From Bacillota bacterium (lineage in GTDB: Bacteria > Bacillota > Clostridia > Acetivibrionales > DTU013), in NCBI GenBank assembly GCA_023418915.1, contig JAEZYU010000038.1, positions 310,001 through 374,000 on the forward strand: a stretch of 64,000 nt of DNA, given 5' to 3'. Of the stretch, positions 19,513-28,489 are shown one piece after another. Both the position numbers and the translations under genes were made by a program. Under the pieces are notes generated by a model. It was given only the letters and a program-made list of their open reading frames with translations. It searched no databases and was not told the DNA's origin. How positions within the stretch are numbered: the stretch's first letter is position 1; the number at the start of each line of letters is the position of its first letter.

Positions 19513-19561
19513 TTTACAAGCTGAATCCGGCACAAATTTGGGATTTCTGTTAAAAAACTGT

Positions 19562-19590
19562 TTAACATTTTCAATGTTTACGGGTATAAT
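19562..19590 (+). promoter_or_regulatory. predicted sigma-A-type promoter for murA
   Basis: TTAACA at 19562-19567, a 17-bp spacer, and a perfect TATAAT at 19585-19590. The murA start codon is 43 bp downstream, preceded by only a weak purine-rich ribosome binding site. Confidence 0.7.
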
Positions 19591-19632
19591 AGAGTTATAC
19601 AAACAAAACGAGAAAAGAAAGCGAGAAAACAA

Positions 19633-20940
19633 ATGAGATGGCTTGAAGTAAACTGCTCCAAACCACTAAAAGGTAAGATCAGGGCACCCGGTTCAAAAAA
19701 CAGCTCGCTTGCACTGCTGGCTGCCAGCTGTCTGGCAGATGAGCCCGTACATATTTCGAACATTCCCGACATTTCAGATATAAAAGTAGTAATTAGGATA
19801 ATGGACAGTATCGGTGTGTCTGTTACCGAGGATGACAAATCTTACAAGATCGATCCCAGGGGCATATATACTGCTGAGATAGATCCCAGCCTGTCATCGT
19901 CTTTCCGTGCGGCATATTACTTTATCGGCGCTTTACTCGCAAAACATCACAGGGTATCCATCGGTTACCCCGGGGGCGATAACTTTGTTTCACGTCCTAT
20001 CGACCAGCATCTCAAAGGCCTCAAAGCCCTTGGAGCGAAGGTTGAAATGTTTGAAGACCATTATCTGGTGCAAGCCAATAGTCTCAACGGTACAGAGATA
20101 TTCTTCGATGTTGTGACCTGCGGAGCTACGGTAAATGTAATGCTGGCTGCAGTATTAGCCAAGGGCAAAACGACACTTTACAATGCTGCAAAGGACCCCG
20201 AAGTGGTCGATACGGCAGTAATGCTCAATAAAATGGGCGCCCGCATCTACGGCGCAGGCACAGATACGATACGTATACAGGGCGTTGAGCAGCTTGGCGG
20301 CTGTACTCACTCATCTGCACCTGACAGACTCATTGCCGGTGCATACCTCATAGCAGCCGGGGTCACAGGAGGCTCACTGACTGTAGACGACGTCATACCG
20401 GAGCATCTTGAGCCCTGTATTGTAAAGCTCACAGAAATAGGATTGTCATTTGAACGTACCGAAAACAGTATAACCGTAAATGGCGGCGGCAGGATCAGAG
20501 CTTCAAGGATACGGACTGGGAAATATCCAATGTTTGAAAGCGATTTTCAACAGCCTGTCACTGTGCTGCTCCTAAAGGCACTTGGCAGGAGTACAATCAG
20601 CGACAGGATCTATCCAAAACGCTTCAATCACTGTGAACAGCTAAACAGGATGGGTGCAGATATAATAGTGCGCAACGGCATTGCCCGTATCAACAGCCAT
20701 CGGCGCCTTACCGGCACGTGGGTGCATGCCGGTGACATCAGAGCAGGTACTGCTCTGGTCCTCGCAGGCCTGCTTGCCGACGGCACTACCAGAATAACCG
20801 GTATCGAGCATATCGAGAGAGGTTATGAGGATATAGTTAGAGACTTCAGAAAACTTGGCGCTGATATTTCGCTGGTCACCGGAAAGAGCCTTGATATGCG
20901 CAAAACTGATTTACTTGATTCCAGGCAGGCCGGGGTCTGA
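19633..20940 (+). CDS. murA: UDP-GlcNAc 1-carboxyvinyltransferase (MurA) with Asp at the fosfomycin-target position
   Basis: A 435-residue EPSP-synthase-fold enzyme for the first committed step of peptidoglycan synthesis (PEP plus UDP-GlcNAc). Conserved are the Lys-Asn pair in APGSKNSSLALLAA, the Arg in SRPIDQHLKGLKALGA, the catalytic Asp in FESDFQQP, and the C-terminal Arg in IEHIERGYEDIV. In the mobile loop, where E. coli MurA reads PGGC with catalytic Cys115, this protein reads YPGGDNFVSRPID, so Asp replaces Cys. This substitution occurs naturally in Mycobacterium and Chlamydia and makes MurA fosfomycin-insensitive. It stands alone behind its own promoter; whether it is the sole or a second MurA of the genome cannot be told. 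Confidence 0.92.
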   Translation: MRWLEVNCSKPLKGKIRAPGSKNSSLALLAASCLADEPVHISNIPDISDIKVVIRIMDSIGVSVTEDDKSYKIDPRGIYTAEIDPSLSSSFRAAYYFIGALLAKHHRVSIGYPGGDNFVSRPIDQHLKGLKALGAKVEMFEDHYLVQANSLNGTEIFFDVVTCGATVNVMLAAVLAKGKTTLYNAAKDPEVVDTAVMLNKMGARIYGAGTDTIRIQGVEQLGGCTHSSAPDRLIAGAYLIAAGVTGGSLTVDDVIPEHLEPCIVKLTEIGLSFERTENSITVNGGGRIRASRIRTGKYPMFESDFQQPVTVLLLKALGRSTISDRIYPKRFNHCEQLNRMGADIIVRNGIARINSHRRLTGTWVHAGDIRAGTALVLAGLLADGTTRITGIEHIERGYEDIVRDFRKLGADISLVTGKSLDMRKTDLLDSRQAGV

Positions 20941-21058
20941 AGCAATCCGCTTCGCTCCATCTGTTAGTCCGTCATGACTTCTATATTAAGACCATATCGT
21001 TCAAAGTTTGTAGGATATTTTCTTGTCCCAATGAAACTAATGTGTCCGTTAACCAAGA

Positions 21059-21085
21059 ATCCCGGGAGCCAAAGACTCCCGGGAT
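21059..21085. terminator. strong GC hairpin between convergent genes
   Basis: A perfect 10-bp stem, ATCCCGGGAG / CTCCCGGGAT, with a 7-nt loop, lies between the 3' ends of murA and the HtrA protease gene. The U-tract is poor on either strand, so it may act as a transcription barrier or mRNA end stabiliser rather than a classic terminator. Confidence 0.6.
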
Positions 21086-21164
21086 CTATATATAAAGCAG
21101 AGGGACCAGCAGTCCCCTGCCGTTTGCCTGCCGCCTTCCGTAAAGAAGATCCATATATTGGTTG

Positions 21165-22550
21165 TTATGTTTCTTCACCGAAGGTCATTTCGAGGCTTAT
21201 CTTTTTACCGTTCCTGTCAACGACGACACTAACTCTGTCCCCGGGCTTGTATGCTTCTTTGATCTTATCCAGATCCCGGACGGTTTCAACAGCCTTTCCA
21301 GCCATTGATACTATTATGTCTCCTGCCCTGATGCCTGCCTTATCGGCACCGCTGCCCTGCGTCACATCAGTAATATAGATGCCCTTGGCAAGGCCATAGG
21401 TGCTTGCATATATGCTTGATATCTCCCTGCCTGCTATGCCTATATATGCTCTTCCCCTGACATATCCATATTTTATGAGCTGATCAACAATAGGCCATGC
21501 ATCGTTTATCGGGATCGCAAACCCCAGACCTTCCACACCCGAAGCTGCTATCTTCACAGAATTTATGCCTATCACCTGTCCCTGTGAGTTCAGAAGTGCG
21601 CCGCCGCTGTTTCCCTCATTGATTGCCGCATCCGTTTGTATGAGATTAAGGGCTCTGTCATCCATCTCAATAGTCCTGTTCAATGCACTGATCACGCCAA
21701 CAGTAACCGAGCCTGCAAACTCCATTCCCAACGGATTTCCTATCGCCACCGCCAACTCGCCCACCTCCAGCTTGGAGGAGTCGCCCAGCTCAGCTGTAGG
21801 CAGGTTCTCCAGATCTATCTTGATCACAGCCAGATCTGTTTTTTCATCACCGCCCTTGAATACAGCCTTGGCCTCTCTTCCGTCCGGAAGGAACACCTCC
21901 AGTATGGTCCTTGCGCTGGTCCCCTTCTTTGGATCGGCTCCGCTGACAACATGATAGTTTGTCATGATATATCCGTCTTTGTTTATAATAATTCCCGAGC
22001 CTTCGCCTATCTGATCATTCCTGACTCCAAAGTAGTTGTATCTGGTCCCTGAAATCGTCATCCTGATACCAACGATTGCAGGTCCGGCCTCCTTTGCAAT
22101 GGCTGTGACAGCCGAACCCTTTGGCAGAGCCGTATTCTGGATCTCACCCTGTCCTGTATTGCCGCTTGCGGAACCTTTAATGATATCTCTGCCGGCTTCA
22201 TTTACAGCATTGTCATTCACTTGCGCCGTTGATGCTCTTAAATCATTCCCTGCCCCTTCTGCCGTCTGATGCACACCCTCAGGCAGTTTTTGTGCGCCGT
22301 TCCCCGAAGACAGATCCTTGTCCGACACAGCAGCTGCTCCGGTGATGTCTGCGGCCAGAGTGTCCATGGCAGATATTCGGGCCTTCTCCAGCTCTAAAGA
22401 AAATTTTCCATAAAGTACTGCCCCGACCGTCAGACTGCTGACAAGAGAAGTAACAAGTACAATGGCAATGTATGGCAGCAGCCGTCTTTTATTTCCCGGC
22501 CGTTTGTATTTCTGATATTCGTGTTCATCGAAATTAAAGCTGTTATACAT
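21165..22550 (-). CDS. HtrA/DegP-type membrane-anchored serine protease with PDZ domain
   Basis: A 461-residue quality-control protease of the cell surface. Residues 1-23 are cytoplasmic and basic, 24-45 form a membrane anchor (LLPYIAIVLVTSLVSSLTVG), and a ~95-residue Ser/Ala/Gly-rich linker follows. The trypsin-like domain shows the complete triad: His in MTNYHVVSGA, Asp in EKTDLAVIKID, Ser in INEGNSGGALL. A single PDZ domain (about residues 360-455: YIGIAGREI, GSGADKAGIRAGDIIVSMAG) closes the protein. It degrades or refolds damaged secreted proteins. The start follows TAGGAGGT. The gene is monocistronic. Confidence 0.93.
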   Translation of the reverse strand: MYNSFNFDEHEYQKYKRPGNKRRLLPYIAIVLVTSLVSSLTVGAVLYGKFSLELEKARISAMDTLAADITGAAAVSDKDLSSGNGAQKLPEGVHQTAEGAGNDLRASTAQVNDNAVNEAGRDIIKGSASGNTGQGEIQNTALPKGSAVTAIAKEAGPAIVGIRMTISGTRYNYFGVRNDQIGEGSGIIINKDGYIMTNYHVVSGADPKKGTSARTILEVFLPDGREAKAVFKGGDEKTDLAVIKIDLENLPTAELGDSSKLEVGELAVAIGNPLGMEFAGSVTVGVISALNRTIEMDDRALNLIQTDAAINEGNSGGALLNSQGQVIGINSVKIAASGVEGLGFAIPINDAWPIVDQLIKYGYVRGRAYIGIAGREISSIYASTYGLAKGIYITDVTQGSGADKAGIRAGDIIVSMAGKAVETVRDLDKIKEAYKPGDRVSVVVDRNGKKISLEMTFGEET

Positions 22551-22792
22551 TGATCAAACCTCCTAAAAACTACTGTGTTTACTAATGTAATAAGATTACT
22601 ATTTAGTACAATCAAATATTACCCTAAATTTATGACATATTTTCAAAATTATTTTGAATATTTTGTTAATAACAGATTAAAATTTGGTTACAAAAGAAGT
22701 GGTTGTGGAAAGTTGGCAAAAAGAGTATGATTCTTCTGTATGGATTTTATATGTCAATTTCTCTATGTGGATTTTCTGTACGGTTAATTTGC

Positions 22793-22818
22793 ATGGTTCA
22801 TCTGTATGGTTCATCTGT
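22793..22818. repeat. 13-bp perfect tandem duplication at a stop codon
   Basis: ATGGTTCATCTGT occurs twice head-to-tail (22793-22805 and 22806-22818). On the minus strand the second copy contains the TGA stop of the DUF218 gene, so a duplication was fixed exactly at the 3' end of that gene. Confidence 0.8.
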
Positions 22819-23434
22819 CGAAAACGAACGATTTTATCAAAGCAAAATATTCCCGAACATACATCGCAGCCGCTTCACGACTGTCACCCGACGCAAGCGC
22901 ATAAGCCCTCAGACCGTTTCTCTCAGCCAACATCCTTGAGCGGAATATATGAAATTTGTTTGTTATGAAGGTGATTTCTCCTGCAGATGCACCGGTTCTC
23001 TGCTCTATCAGCTCCCTGGCAAATTTATAGTTCTCCATTGTACTTGCAGCCTTGGATTCCGTGATGATACGGCCTTCATCAATTCCTGCAGCAACAAGAA
23101 ACCTGCGCATAGCCTCAGCCTCTGTGATGTCCTCCCCTCTGCCCTGTCCCCCTGATACTATTGCCATGGCATCAGGGTATTTTTCAAGGTATAGGACGCC
23201 TGCTTTCAGCCGCTCCTGCAATGAGTCCGAAGGCGTTTCTCCAAAAAGCCTGGCACCCAGTATCAGCAGGTAATCTGTTTTTACCGCCGCATCGGAAGCA
23301 CCACCTGATACAATCAGACCTGTAACTGCTGCAAACTGCAAAACAACCACAGCAAGCAGTATGAAAACAAATCTTGCAAATCCGGATCGTCTTTTGACTC
23401 TTGATATTATCTTCTGTTCGCTGATTCCTCTCAA
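22811..23434 (-). CDS. DUF218 (YdcF/SanA/ElyC-like) membrane-anchored protein
   Basis: About 207 residues. After a short basic N-terminus there is one membrane helix (FARFVFILLAVVVLQFAAVTG) and then a DUF218 domain: YLLILGARLFGETPSDSLQER, IVSGGQGRGEDITEAEAMRRF, and ESKAASTMENYKFARELI. DUF218 proteins have been linked to vancomycin tolerance and to envelope polysaccharide homeostasis, with no settled reaction. I chose TTG at 23434 because GGGGGA lies 6 nt upstream; the frame remains open to a GTG at 23482 without a ribosome binding site. The stop codon sits inside a 13-bp tandem duplication. Confidence 0.85.
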   Translation of the reverse strand: MRGISEQKIISRVKRRSGFARFVFILLAVVVLQFAAVTGLIVSGGASDAAVKTDYLLILGARLFGETPSDSLQERLKAGVLYLEKYPDAMAIVSGGQGRGEDITEAEAMRRFLVAAGIDEGRIITESKAASTMENYKFARELIEQRTGASAGEITFITNKFHIFRSRMLAERNGLRAYALASGDSREAAAMYVREYFALIKSFVFDR

Positions 23435-23611
23435 AGCCTGTCCCCCGGTAAAAAACTGCAGGCATCTGTTCACATGAAACACCTACAGTTTTATTATAAC
23501 ACTTCGGTTCAAAAAAAATTTTCGTTTGCAAAAAGATTTTTATTTTTCACGGTCAATCTCACGCTTCTGTTTTCTGTGATTTTGCTAAAGCTGCAGCGAG
23601 ATATATCTCAC

Positions 23612-24628
23612 TCACATAGGGCTTTTAACAGAGTCTCGTTCGATAAGGCGGGCTGACAGCAGAATCTTCTCTGCAATTCCGTCACCGCCGGACAGCCTTG
23701 ACAGTAGCTTGACTACGGCCTTTCTGCCCATCGCTTCCCTTCTGACCTGCATCGTAGTCAATTCAGGTATGATACCGGAAGCAGCACTTATGTCATCAAA
23801 TCCAACGACCGAAATCTGTCCGGGAACACTTATATTGAGCTGATTTAGAGCCTTGCATAGCAGTATTGCTGTAATATCGTTGCAGCAAACGAAGGCAGAA
23901 GGCAGCCCGCCTGTGGCTTGCACCTGCCTGATCAGAGCAATGGCATCATCCAGCCATATTGATTCGGAGCATTCAAGTAAAAGAGAGCTTTGTTCCGGTA
24001 TATCGACACCGTACCTTTCCACAGCTCTCCTGTAACCCATATATCGGTCATAAAAGCTCACCGAGGCTTTTATCTCGCCGAAAAAGGCTATGCTTTTGTG
24101 ACCGCTCCTTATAAGATGCTCTGCGGCCGTATAGCCTCCGCAGTAGTTGTCCGTCAGTATGCAGTCAATCTCCATGCCGTCGATGTAGTTATCCACCATA
24201 ATAACAGGCAAACCATAGGATTTCAGTGTCTGTACTGTGCTTTGATCGACCCTTCCGAGTGTTATTATCCCGGAAATCATTCCTTCCCTTATGCATAATG
24301 GGATCTGAAAACCGTTGCCTGTATCATCGTAATAGTGCAGTACAGTATTGATGTTATTCTTCTTGGCCTCATCCTCGATGCCCATTTGGATCACACTGAA
24401 AAAATCAAGTGAATTCTGAGCACTTTTTGGTATGACAAGGCATAGATTCCTGCTTTCACCTTGTTTCGCAGCAGACTTGTAACGGTATCCCAATGCATCT
24501 GCAGTATCAATGATCAGCCTTCGTGTACTCTCACTGATACCTCCCACACCCCTCAATGCAAGTGATACAGTGTTCTTCGAGACACCTAGCTTGTTTGCTA
24601 TTGAAGTCATAGTCACTTTGGCAGACAT
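23612..24628 (-). CDS. LacI-family transcriptional regulator, probable repressor of the mannoside operon
   Basis: A 338-residue DNA-binding protein. Residues 1-50 are a LacI helix-turn-helix with hinge (VTMTSIANKLGVSKNTVSLAL, then ALGYRY), followed by a periplasmic-binding-protein-like effector domain (LVIPKSAQNSLDFFSVIQMGI, VVGFDDISAASGIIPELTTM). It is divergent from the three-gene GH130/epimerase operon, and the 222-bp spacer holds a 10-bp-arm palindrome over a TATAAT box, so repression of that operon with a mannooligosaccharide or derivative as inducer is the natural reading. The effector identity is inference. The ATG follows GGAGG. Confidence 0.92.
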   Translation of the reverse strand: MSAKVTMTSIANKLGVSKNTVSLALRGVGGISESTRRLIIDTADALGYRYKSAAKQGESRNLCLVIPKSAQNSLDFFSVIQMGIEDEAKKNNINTVLHYYDDTGNGFQIPLCIREGMISGIITLGRVDQSTVQTLKSYGLPVIMVDNYIDGMEIDCILTDNYCGGYTAAEHLIRSGHKSIAFFGEIKASVSFYDRYMGYRRAVERYGVDIPEQSSLLLECSESIWLDDAIALIRQVQATGGLPSAFVCCNDITAILLCKALNQLNISVPGQISVVGFDDISAASGIIPELTTMQVRREAMGRKAVVKLLSRLSGGDGIAEKILLSARLIERDSVKSPM

Positions 24629-24799
24629 ATTACCTCCGTCATCATTTCCTTTTGATTAGTGATTCGTAAAGGGAGTATTGCTGGCACCCACTGCATCATC
24701 AGCACATTCACCCAAGGGTCTTTCCGAGTATTTCTATTGCCTTGATCGGAGTGTCCCCCTACCATTTTATCACTTTACTTTTAACTTGTCATCTGATAC

Positions 24800-24830
24800 T
24801 ATAATATTACAATACAAAAATGTAATATTA
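24800..24830 (+). promoter_or_regulatory. probable operator overlapping the -10 of the mannoside operon
   Basis: A perfect inverted repeat TAATATTACA (24802-24811), 9-bp spacer, TGTAATATTA (24821-24830). A consensus -10 TATAAT at 24800-24805 overlaps the left arm; no good -35 is seen. The site ends 20 bp before the first start codon and faces the LacI-family gene. Classical LacI sites have a central CG, which is lacking, so ownership by this regulator is likely but unproven. Confidence 0.65.
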
Positions 24831-24850
24831 CAATAAAGGAGGCCTGGAAA

Positions 24851-25861
24851 ATGAGTATAATCGGTAAACCTTTACAAAGCATTCCCTGGCAGGACAAACC
24901 AAAGGGATACAACGGTGTTGTCTGGAGGTATGACCGGAATCCTATTATTGAGCGTAATCCTACAAAGCATTGTGCCCGCATATACAATAGTGCAGTAATG
25001 CCTTATGGCGACGAATTTGTCGGTGTTTTCAGAGCGGATCACACCGATGGGAAAGCCAGACTGCATATGGGTTGGAGCAAAGATGGAATCCGTTGGGAAA
25101 TAGAAGACGGCCCCATCATGTGGAAGGATGAGTTCGGAAAGCCCTATGACCCCAATTATGCATACGATCCAAGGCTTGTAGAAATCGAAGGAACTTATTT
25201 CATAATATGGTGCACAGATTTTGGCGGCGCAGCGCTGGGATTAGGTATGACAACCGATTTCAAAAGCTTTGTCAGGCTCGAAAACCCATTCCCTCCTTTC
25301 AATAGAAACGGCGTCCTGTTTCCAAGAAAAACAGACGGAAAGTACAAGCTCCTTTGCAGGCCTAGTGACAGCGGTCATACACCATTCGGGGACATATTTA
25401 TCAGCGAAAGTGCAGATCTTAAATACTGGGGAAGACACAGGCGCGTCATGTCAAGAGGAGGCAGCGGCTGGTGGCAGAGCACAAAGATAGGTGCAGGTCC
25501 GGTACCTATCGAAACAGACGACGGGTGGCTGCTTTTCTATCATGGAGTCACTACCACCTGCAGCGGATACGTTTACAGTATGGGGGCTGCAATACTTGAT
25601 ATCGACAATCCTGCTATTGTAAAATACAGAACCATCGAGCATCTGCTGACGCCTGAAAAGCCTTACGAAACCGCAGGCTTCGTACCAAACGTGGTGTTCC
25701 CGTGTGCAGCACTGCATGATGCCGGATCCGGCAGGATAGCCATTTACTATGGAGCTGCAGATACTTATGTTGCCCTTGCATTTGCACAGGCCGATGAGCT
25801 TATAGAATACATAAAAAACAATTCAGAAGTTGTACCCGGTGACAACATAGAATTCAGATAA
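24851..25861 (+). CDS. GH130 subfamily 2 beta-1,4-mannooligosaccharide phosphorylase
   Basis: A 336-residue cytoplasmic five-bladed propeller enzyme that phosphorolyses beta-1,4-mannooligosaccharides to alpha-mannose 1-phosphate. GH130_2 traits are the N-terminus IIGKPLQSIPWQDKP and VVWRYDRNPIIERNPTKHC, then FRADHTDGKARLHMG, the catalytic Asp in YDPRLVEIEG, the phosphate/sugar site around GAGPVPIETDDGWLLFYHG, and the closing YYGAADTYVALAFA. Length is normal. It is the first gene of a three-gene operon, with AAAGGAGG and ATG at 24851 directly behind the operator. It handles oligomers longer than the disaccharide that the other two enzymes use. Confidence 0.93.
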   Translation: MSIIGKPLQSIPWQDKPKGYNGVVWRYDRNPIIERNPTKHCARIYNSAVMPYGDEFVGVFRADHTDGKARLHMGWSKDGIRWEIEDGPIMWKDEFGKPYDPNYAYDPRLVEIEGTYFIIWCTDFGGAALGLGMTTDFKSFVRLENPFPPFNRNGVLFPRKTDGKYKLLCRPSDSGHTPFGDIFISESADLKYWGRHRRVMSRGGSGWWQSTKIGAGPVPIETDDGWLLFYHGVTTTCSGYVYSMGAAILDIDNPAIVKYRTIEHLLTPEKPYETAGFVPNVVFPCAALHDAGSGRIAIYYGAADTYVALAFAQADELIEYIKNNSEVVPGDNIEFR

Positions 25862-25875
25862 TCAGAGGTGGCGCC

Positions 25876-27072
25876 TTGAAACAGGATACTGGCATTCAAC
25901 TAAAGGAACAGGTTGAAAAAGAGCTGAGAAACAATATTCTCAAATTCTGGTGCGAATATGCTCCCGACAATGAAAACGGCGGATTCTATGGCTTCATCTC
26001 AAAGGATCTGGAAGTGAACGATCACCACGACAAAGCGTCGGTACTGAATGCAAGGATATTGTGGACATATTCCAAGGCATACAGACTTTACAAGCAAAAG
26101 AGCTTTCTTGATATGGCAGTGCGGGCTTATGAGTATATACGCAAACACTTTATAAACTATGAAACCATGGGAGTCTACTGGCTGCTTGACTATAAAGGTA
26201 AGCCTGTGGATACGAAAAATCAGGTCTATGCTAACGCCTTCACCATCTACGCATTATCGGAGTATTTCAGAGCTGCAGGCGACAAATCTGCACTTGACCT
26301 TGCGGTCAAGCTCTTTGAAGCTCTTGAAGAACATGCCCGGGATAAAGCCCACGGAGGCTATCTGGAAGCATTTGCTGCAGACTGGTCTCCTCTGTCGGAC
26401 ATGAGTCTGAGCGAAAAAGACATGAATGTACCAAAGTCGATGAATACCCACCTTCATGTGCTTGAGGCCTACACCAACCTTCTGAGGGTCTGGGATTCAG
26501 ACAAGCTGAAGGCAAGCCTCGATGCTTTACTTAAAAATGTACTTGAGCACATAGTGGATAAAAATTCATGGCGCTTCGAGCTTTTCTTCAGCCTCGACTG
26601 GACCCCATGCTCGGACATCACCTCCTTTGGTCATGATATCGAGGGCAGCTGGCTGATATACGAGGCAGCCGAGGTCCTCGGAGACGGTATGATGCTTGAG
26701 AAGGCAAGGACTGCGTCAATACGTATGGCCGAAAAGGCGCTGCTGAACGGTATGGATGAGGAATTCGGCGGTATGTACAACGAGCTTCACGACACAAAGC
26801 TCGATGACAATAAGGACTGGTGGCCGCAGGCGGAAGCAGTGGTTGGATTTTTCAACGCCTGGCAGCTCACCGGCGACAGGAACTTTCTGGACGCATCATA
26901 TAAGTGCTGGCAATTTATCGACAAATATATAGTGGACCCTAAAAATGGGGAATGGCATTGGGGAGTCACCCGCGACGGCAGCCGGGTCACCAGCAGCGAG
27001 AAGGCCGGGCAATGGAAATGCCCCTATCACAACAGCAGGATGTGCTATGAAATCATAAGCCGCGTAAAGTGA
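25876..27072 (+). CDS. cellobiose/mannobiose 2-epimerase (AGE superfamily)
   Basis: A 398-residue (alpha/alpha)6-barrel enzyme. It epimerises the reducing-end residue of beta-1,4-disaccharides, here most likely mannobiose to mannosyl-glucose. Visible are CEYAPDNENGGFYGFI, the barrel helices with ASVLNARILWTYSKAYR, MNTHLHVLEAYTNLLRVW with paired histidines, FGHDIEGSWLIYEAAEVLG, and DWWPQAEAVVGFFNAW, all typical of cellobiose 2-epimerases. It begins with TTG at 25876 (AGAGGTGG upstream), 14 bp behind the phosphorylase gene. Its product is the substrate of the next gene, so the operon order mirrors the pathway. Confidence 0.93.
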   Translation: MKQDTGIQLKEQVEKELRNNILKFWCEYAPDNENGGFYGFISKDLEVNDHHDKASVLNARILWTYSKAYRLYKQKSFLDMAVRAYEYIRKHFINYETMGVYWLLDYKGKPVDTKNQVYANAFTIYALSEYFRAAGDKSALDLAVKLFEALEEHARDKAHGGYLEAFAADWSPLSDMSLSEKDMNVPKSMNTHLHVLEAYTNLLRVWDSDKLKASLDALLKNVLEHIVDKNSWRFELFFSLDWTPCSDITSFGHDIEGSWLIYEAAEVLGDGMMLEKARTASIRMAEKALLNGMDEEFGGMYNELHDTKLDDNKDWWPQAEAVVGFFNAWQLTGDRNFLDASYKCWQFIDKYIVDPKNGEWHWGVTRDGSRVTSSEKAGQWKCPYHNSRMCYEIISRVK

Positions 27073-27110
27073 GCGCAGCATTCAAGGGAAAGACAGTCAG
27101 GAGGTTTAAT

Positions 27111-28310
27111 ATGGGAACTATTTTTGAAGAAAGACTGAGGCAGCTTACAAGGGCATATAAGGAAACGATCGATAGAAAAAATGTACCGGCAGAGCCCGGC
27201 AACGGTATCTTTGAGAGGTTCCAATATCCCGTTCTCACAAATGAGCATATACCGCTGTTCTGGAAGTATGATCTCAATGAGGATACAAATCCGTACCTGA
27301 TGGAAAGATTGGGCGTTAACTGTGTTTTCAATCCCGGTGCGGTGGAGCTTAACGGCAAGGTATATCTGATTGCACGTGTAGAAGGAAATGATCGAAAATC
27401 GTTTTTTGCTGTTGCACAAAGCGATAACGGTATCGACAGCTTCAGGTTCTGGGACTGCCCGATCATCATGCCGGAGACTGAGAAACCTGATGTAAATGTG
27501 TATGATATGCGCATAACAAAGCATGAAGACGGCTGGATGTACGGCCTGTTCTGTACAGAGCGAAAGGATCCGGATGCCCCGTTCGGTGATACTTCAAGCG
27601 CCGTAGCAGCCTGCGGTATCGCCAGGACCAGGGATCTTATAACATGGGAGCGTCTCCCCGACCTGAAAACAAAATCGCTTCAGCAAAGAAATGTCGTACT
27701 GCATCCTGAATTTATTAGCGGAAAATACGCATTTTATACAAGGCCTCAGGACGGGTTCATCGAAACCGGAAAAGGCGGCGGCATCGGATGGGGACTCTCT
27801 GATTCAATAGAAAATGCGAAAATAGATGATGAGCTTCTGATGGAATGTAAGGAATATCACACGATCAAGGAAGTTAAAAACGGTCAAGGCCCTGCGCCAA
27901 TAAAAACAGAAAAGGGCTGGCTGCACATAGCTCATGGTGTGAGAAATACAGCAGCCGGGCTCAGGTATGTCGTATACGCTTTCCTTTCCGAGCTTGACCA
28001 TCCCGAAGTAGTCACGCACAGACCCGGCGGTTTTTTGATCGCTCCTATAGGTGATGAAAGGATCGGCGACGTATCTAACGTCATATTCTGTAATGGTGCC
28101 ATCGTCAGAGATGATGGGGAACTGCTCATATACTATGCCTCATCTGACACGAGAGTCCATGTGGCTCGTACCACTGTTGAAAAAATGCTTGATTATGTGG
28201 TCAATACTCCGGAGGATCCCCTCAGATCCTATGCATGCGTTCAGCTAAGGAAAAATCTGATCGATAAGAATATGGAAATACTGAGATCCGGAAGGGTAAA
28301 ACTGCCTTGA
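27111..28310 (+). CDS. GH130 subfamily 1 4-O-beta-D-mannosyl-D-glucose phosphorylase
   Basis: A 399-residue enzyme that converts mannosyl-beta-1,4-glucose plus phosphate to mannose 1-phosphate and glucose. GH130_1 hallmarks are the long N-terminal helix with RKNVPAEPGNGIFERFQYPVL, FWKYDLNEDTNPYLMERLG, ARVEGNDRKSFFAVAQS, NVYDMRITKHEDGWMYG, QQRNVVLHPEF, and GWLHIAHGVRNTAAGLRYV. ATG at 27111 has AGGAGG 9 nt upstream; the open frame starts earlier but overlaps the epimerase gene. Together the three enzymes release every mannose of a linear mannooligosaccharide as the phosphate ester, saving ATP. No transporter or mannanase is in the operon. Confidence 0.94.
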   Translation: MGTIFEERLRQLTRAYKETIDRKNVPAEPGNGIFERFQYPVLTNEHIPLFWKYDLNEDTNPYLMERLGVNCVFNPGAVELNGKVYLIARVEGNDRKSFFAVAQSDNGIDSFRFWDCPIIMPETEKPDVNVYDMRITKHEDGWMYGLFCTERKDPDAPFGDTSSAVAACGIARTRDLITWERLPDLKTKSLQQRNVVLHPEFISGKYAFYTRPQDGFIETGKGGGIGWGLSDSIENAKIDDELLMECKEYHTIKEVKNGQGPAPIKTEKGWLHIAHGVRNTAAGLRYVVYAFLSELDHPEVVTHRPGGFLIAPIGDERIGDVSNVIFCNGAIVRDDGELLIYYASSDTRVHVARTTVEKMLDYVVNTPEDPLRSYACVQLRKNLIDKNMEILRSGRVKLP

Positions 28311-28342
28311 GGCAGCACCAAAGGACGACTCTCAGATAATAA

Positions 28343-28391
28343 AGGGGGACAGCTCTTATGTTTACGCATGTTATCACAAGAACTGTCCCCT
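28343..28391. repeat. inverted repeat with GGGGACAG arms
   Basis: AGGGGGACAGCTCTT (28343-28357) pairs, with few mismatches, with AAGAACTGTCCCCT (28378-28391) over a 20-nt loop. It sits 33 bp after the mannoside operon and may serve as its 3' end. The arms resemble the dispersed GGGGACGGTTCT elements at 40.6 and 47.2-47.8 kb, so it is probably a diverged member of a dispersed hairpin family. Confidence 0.7.
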
Positions 28392-28489
28392 ATCCAACTC
28401 TCTTGATTGACTCTTCTAGTTTCTTCTACAGTATATTCCACTCAACTTAATATCTCGTTTGTATGTTTGGCTCTATTGGTTTTACTGAT

